DNA of 64,000 bases from Flavobacterium hydrocarbonoxydans (GTDB taxonomy: Bacteria > Bacteroidota > Bacteroidia > Flavobacteriales > Flavobacteriaceae). Every line of letters starts with the position of its first letter. Positions within the stretch are counted from its first letter, which is position 1. Of this stretch, positions 60,488 through 64,000 are shown in pieces. The position numbers and the translations under genes are program-made. The stretch covers positions 62,001 to 126,000 of the forward strand of contig NZ_WSTB01000011.1 of the NCBI RefSeq assembly GCF_009789235.1. The letters run 5' to 3'. Below the pieces are notes generated by a model. It had not been told where the DNA came from. It ran no database searches and was given only the letters and a program-made list of their open reading frames with translations.

Positions 60488-61354
60488 TTAGGGAATGCTT
60501 TTGATGTCTTTCTGAATCCAGTTTAATTCGGATTTTAGATTGTTCTTCCTGAAATAATCTGCCAGTTCGAGGAGTCGTTTTTTGTTGTTGTACTGAATAC
60601 CGGACTGTAGTTTTCTTTGACAGGTGGAGCATAAACGAATCGTGTGCTCATCTGTTTCGGGTACACTGTTGGTTCCGTTCATCACACAGTTGGCCACAAT
60701 ACAATGATGCATTCCAAACATGTGACCTATCTCGTGCGAACTTGTTTTTAGGAGTCTTGTGAGACAAAGATTGAAGTTTTCGGGTGTCTTTTCCTCTTCC
60801 TGAAATCGGTACATCGAGGTTACGCCTACTTTGTCGCGGTACGAAGCCAGACCAAAGACAAAATTCCAGCTGGGCTGCGGGTACAAATCTTTTTCTGTCA
60901 GTCCCATCAATGCAATCTGTTTGTTAGGTTTGTCTTTTTTCAGGATACTGTCCAGAATATAGCCCGCCAATAATTGTTCGTTGCCATCAGCGCCAATTCG
61001 GCGTTTGTTTTCCGGCACCACATCGTTTGAAATGGTTTCTAACGAAATGGTTTCTAACTGAAAGAAAATCTGCAGGTACTCACGAACCAGTTCGACCTGT
61101 TTTTTTTGCAGGGTATCAAAAGTACCAATAGGCCTGATATATACAATGTTTGCCTCAGGCGAAGGAACAATGTGTCTGGAGGATTGAAACTGTTCGAAAG
61201 TCTGTCCTTTTTCCTTATGCGCATAAAGCCAGTCGCCTGCAACAGGTTCAGCAAGTGCTATATCATTTTTTGCTATCGGATCAAAATAAGGATCTTTTTT
61301 TTTACTGGTACAAGACACTAAAATGATAAGAAGTAAAAGGCATTGTTTTTTCAT
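60488..61354 (-). CDS. Archaemetzincin-like metalloprotease lipoprotein
   Basis: The 288-residue product has a lipoprotein signal (MKKQCLLLLIILVSC, Cys15). The zinc site is SSHEIGHMFGMHHC (about 211-224), and downstream Cys residues in NCVMNGTNSV and RLCSTCQRKLQ form the second metal site typical of archaemetzincins. It is a membrane-anchored protease whose substrate is unknown. Confidence 0.88.
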   Translation of the reverse strand: MKKQCLLLLIILVSCTSKKKDPYFDPIAKNDIALAEPVAGDWLYAHKEKGQTFEQFQSSRHIVPSPEANIVYIRPIGTFDTLQKKQVELVREYLQIFFQLETISLETISNDVVPENKRRIGADGNEQLLAGYILDSILKKDKPNKQIALMGLTEKDLYPQPSWNFVFGLASYRDKVGVTSMYRFQEEEKTPENFNLCLTRLLKTSSHEIGHMFGMHHCIVANCVMNGTNSVPETDEHTIRLCSTCQRKLQSGIQYNNKKRLLELADYFRKNNLKSELNWIQKDIKSIP

Positions 61355-61400
61355 GTAGGTGCCGTTTTATAGTTTAGACTTTAGGATTTTAGTGGCTGCT

Positions 61401-62225
61401 TTAGTTCTTTTCGTTTTGATGCTTTGCTATTTTCTCCAGAGCTTCTGTTTTCATCACAAAAAGTTCATCTGTCGTGCAATTCCAGATCGAAGTATATTTT
61501 TTTGATACCACCAGATGGTTTTTCCATTGGGCAAACTTCTCATACAACATCAAAGTACAAATATCTGTAGCAGTAATAAAGTCTCCTGTTTCAGGTAAAT
61601 GACTGTGTATGGATTCCGCATCTTTATCTTCAGGTTTATAGTAGATGGGTATGATGTTTTTATGCAGTTGTTTTTTGCTTTTTACTTTATTTTGTTTGTC
61701 GAAAATGATTTCGTAATCGTTACCGAAAAGCACAACACCGTGTTCCTTTGGACCACATAAAACATATACTTTTTTTACTCCATTTGAAATTAAAGGAATG
61801 AGGTTTAAACTGCTGTTTTCATAATGTTTAAAAAAAGTATCCGTGGCTATTAGATTTTGAGATTCTTTTCGTAACACATAAAGCTCTTTTTCATTAGCAG
61901 TAAAATCTCTTTCTTCTAAATTAGTATTGGCAGTTTTAGTATCAAAAGTAAAATCGAATTTGATAGTCCCGATTACTTTAGGACTGGTATCTCTGGAGAA
62001 GAACACACAAGTAGCCTTTTCGTCATCAGAATAAGAAAAATAGCCTCCAATGTTTTCTTTCTGGGTGTAATTTGCAATAAAAAGATCGGTTCCGTACCAG
62101 GAAGCCATTTCGGATTTATAAAGCTTTTTACCTTCCTCTACAATCGGTTTTGTTAGTTTTTCAGTGTTTTGAGAAAAACTATTTACACTTAATAATATAG
62201 TAAAAAACAGGAGGGTACTTTTCAT
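61401..62225 (-). CDS. Secreted protein of unknown function
   Basis: The 274-residue product has a signal peptide (MKSTLLFFTILLSVNSFS). The mature part contains KKLYKSEMASWYGTDLFIAN, KVYVLCGPKEHGVVLFGNDY and TDICTLMLYEKFAQWKNHLV. No family is recognised. It lies between the archaemetzincin gene and the kinase-regulator pair on the same strand. Confidence 0.6.
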   Translation of the reverse strand: MKSTLLFFTILLSVNSFSQNTEKLTKPIVEEGKKLYKSEMASWYGTDLFIANYTQKENIGGYFSYSDDEKATCVFFSRDTSPKVIGTIKFDFTFDTKTANTNLEERDFTANEKELYVLRKESQNLIATDTFFKHYENSSLNLIPLISNGVKKVYVLCGPKEHGVVLFGNDYEIIFDKQNKVKSKKQLHKNIIPIYYKPEDKDAESIHSHLPETGDFITATDICTLMLYEKFAQWKNHLVVSKKYTSIWNCTTDELFVMKTEALEKIAKHQNEKN

Positions 62226-62287
62226 TTTTTATTAGTTATAATTAAAAAAAAATAAGGCCGTAATTTTGATATTATAAAAAACCAGCT

Positions 62288-62725
62288 CTAATTCTCTCTA
62301 TTGGTTAAAGGGAATTCTTCCTGAATCATGATAAGCTTTTCTTTGTCGATGGGTTTGTTGAGGAAACGGATGACCAGCGGATTACTCTCGGCCCTTTCGA
62401 GATCATTAGGATGGAGCGAGGTCGTAATCATCATGATGATACAATTGATTTTGATGGTTTCGGACAGTTTAGAATACTCATCAAGAAATTCGTAGCCGTT
62501 CATACCCGGCATGTTGATGTCGAGAAAAATAAACTGCGGCAATAGATGTGGTGTTGCTTCTAAGGATATGATATATTCCAGGGCTTCGACAGCAGATTCG
62601 TGCAAAACGATTTCTTCGGCAAAATGATATTTTTCAGCCATTCGCTTCGCAATATAACGATCTGTGGCATTGTCATCGATTACGAGAATTTTTTTGAAAG
62701 GCGGTTTGGTGTAATTTTCTTCCAT
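62288..62725 (-). CDS. Single-domain response regulator
   Basis: The 145-residue protein is a bare receiver: ILVIDDNATDRYIAKRM (acidic pair near 16-17), the phospho-acceptor Asp in FIFLDINMPGMNGYEFLDEY (about 68) and a late Lys in RFLNKPIDKEKL. There is no output domain, so it acts like CheY or Rcp1 on another protein. It lies 13 bp after the histidine kinase gene. Confidence 0.92.
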   Translation of the reverse strand: MEENYTKPPFKKILVIDDNATDRYIAKRMAEKYHFAEEIVLHESAVEALEYIISLEATPHLLPQFIFLDINMPGMNGYEFLDEYSKLSETIKINCIIMMITTSLHPNDLERAESNPLVIRFLNKPIDKEKLIMIQEEFPLTNREN

Positions 62726-62738
62726 GGGTAAATTGGTG

Positions 62739-63941
62739 TTATTTTTTTGGTATTGTTATAGAGAATGTGGTGCCTTGCCCTACATTAGATTGCATTTTTA
62801 TTTCGCCTTCGAGTTTGCTGACTGCTTCCTTCACAATGTATAATCCGAGACCTGAACCTACCGAATCACGGGAGATTCTGAAGAACATATCGAATATTTT
62901 CGGCTGTAATTCTTCTGGAATCCCAATACCGTTATCGCTAATCTTAATCGTAGTTTCGGTTGCAGTAGTGTTTATATTGACTGCCACAAAGGGATCCTGA
63001 ATTTTTGGGTTTTGGTATCGGATTGCATTTGAAATCAGATTGTTTAGTATGTTTTCGAGACGGGTTTTATCAGAATGAAAAGCGGTTTCGCCTGTTATGT
63101 TTACCTTAAAATCGACCATTCGGTTGTTGTCTCCCATAAACTTCAAATTTTGCTCAATGTCGTGTATGAGTTCTTTAAAGCAGATAAGTTCGCTCACCAC
63201 CTCGGTACGGGAATTTCTGGAGTAATCGAGGATATCACAAATAAAACCATCGAGTTTCCTGGCATTGCCTTTTAGCATTTTAAGGTGCTGCAGCATGAGT
63301 TCTTCGGTAGTGTCATCTTCTGCAATATCAATAAGCCCCAACATAGAATTTAGGGGAGCCCTAAGATCGTGAGAAGTGCTGTACACAAACCGGTCCAGCT
63401 CATAATTGGCTCTTTTAAGCTCCTGGTTTTCGATTTCTTTTTTAAGGAAAGTCAGTTCGATGTGTTTTTCGCTGTATTTTTTGAATTGATACGCCCATAA
63501 GCCGCAAATAGAAAAAATTACGGTTGCAAGCACTATATGAAATACAAAAGTTTGGAGCGACATATACTCTAATTGTGTAAAAAAGATGTCATTAGGCCCC
63601 AAATATTGCAAATAGGCAAATAAGGCATGGTGAAAGATGACCAGCAGGATGAGTGGAATTTGTAATTTCCAGTTTTGATACGTAATGAGAATGGCACTTG
63701 CCACAAAAGCAGTAAAATGCATCTCGAACATACCGTGCATCTGATAGATGAACTGCGCCATGAAGAGTCCTAAGACGAGACTTAGGACGTATTGGTAGAA
63801 ATCGGAATGAGGTAAGATTATTTTTGCCGAAAAGTAGGCGACTAATAATAAACTGCCAACACCTATCGCAATTTGCCAAGTGTCATAAAAAAAAGCAAGA
63901 AAGAGACCGAAAATAAAGTAACTGATGACGAAGTAATTCAT
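62739..63941 (-). CDS. Membrane sensor histidine kinase
   Basis: The 400-residue protein has five or six membrane helices (about 3-40, 48-65, 75-90, 95-112, 132-150), a short coiled coil, HisKA with RFVYSTSHDLRAPLNSMLGL (His about 190) and HATPase with NLISNAIRYQNPK (N box), ISDNGIGIP (G1) and GSGLGLYIVKEA (G2). It has no PAS or receiver domain. Together with the single-domain regulator it forms a compact two-component system. Confidence 0.93.
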   Translation of the reverse strand: MNYFVISYFIFGLFLAFFYDTWQIAIGVGSLLLVAYFSAKIILPHSDFYQYVLSLVLGLFMAQFIYQMHGMFEMHFTAFVASAILITYQNWKLQIPLILLVIFHHALFAYLQYLGPNDIFFTQLEYMSLQTFVFHIVLATVIFSICGLWAYQFKKYSEKHIELTFLKKEIENQELKRANYELDRFVYSTSHDLRAPLNSMLGLIDIAEDDTTEELMLQHLKMLKGNARKLDGFICDILDYSRNSRTEVVSELICFKELIHDIEQNLKFMGDNNRMVDFKVNITGETAFHSDKTRLENILNNLISNAIRYQNPKIQDPFVAVNINTTATETTIKISDNGIGIPEELQPKIFDMFFRISRDSVGSGLGLYIVKEAVSKLEGEIKMQSNVGQGTTFSITIPKK

Positions 63942-64000
63942 CAGATTGTCTGATTTTGTCTTAATGGCTGTTAAAAATTCCTGAATAGGTAATGACTGAT
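63942..64000. other. Window edge without a recognised feature
   Basis: The last 59 bp show no motif. Confidence 0.3.

Overview
The window is typical of a Flavobacterium-like member of the Bacteroidota. It is AT-rich, the genes have almost no Shine-Dalgarno sequences, promoters follow the TTTG / TAnnTTTG pattern (the one before tRNA-His has an exact 19-bp spacer), one secreted protein ends in a type IX secretion sorting domain, and menaquinone and bacillithiol genes are present. About 57 protein genes, one tRNA-His, one probable structured ncRNA and many intergenic repeats were read. Most functional calls come from motifs seen in the translations; no database search was run.

Region 1 (1-10.9 kb) is the most unusual part. 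It holds the start of a WYL-type regulator, an HD-domain hydrolase, the RNA ligase RtcB, a roughly 0.5 kb untranslated unit built from tRNA pieces (T arms, D arm, anticodon arms, but no complete cloverleaf) with its own promoter and terminator, and a soluble slipin (SPFH) protein. A dyad operator, CGCARAATAAYTGCG, occurs between the HD gene and rtcB and again just before the tRNA-like unit, at nearly the same distance from the -7 box. I infer one regulon: an RNA-damage or RNA-repair response with a tRNA-like decoy or sensor RNA. An accessory island sits between its halves: a 21-bp periodic repeat array, an OLD-type ATPase-TOPRIM nuclease, a four-gene two-component operon, and a fragment of a polyvalent-kinase-like protein.

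Region 2 (10.9-27.9 kb): long-chain acyl-CoA ligase, small secreted or lipoproteins around a PAS-LuxR regulator, purL, a secreted T9SS endonuclease I, a beta-helix lipoprotein, then a forward group of hotdog thioesterase, M48 peptidase, isochorismate synthase and bshB1. Region 3 (28-39 kb): tRNA-His, zinc metallopeptidase, a 1347-residue hybrid kinase, a membrane protein, aldehyde dehydrogenase, RluA-type pseudouridine synthase, panB and sdaA.

Region 4 (39-57.9 kb): a CPA2 antiporter with a USP-like tail, SUKH and VOC proteins, a run of reverse-strand small enzymes that includes an acetyltransferase-LOG fusion, a bestrophin channel directly followed by an LCIB-type carbonic anhydrase, a sugar isomerase with two Gfo/Idh/MocA dehydrogenases, and several hydrolases. 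Region 5 (57.9-64 kb): a 693-bp array of thirty-three 21-bp units beside an unrecognised 242-residue protein, an archaemetzincin lipoprotein, and a histidine kinase with a single-domain response regulator.
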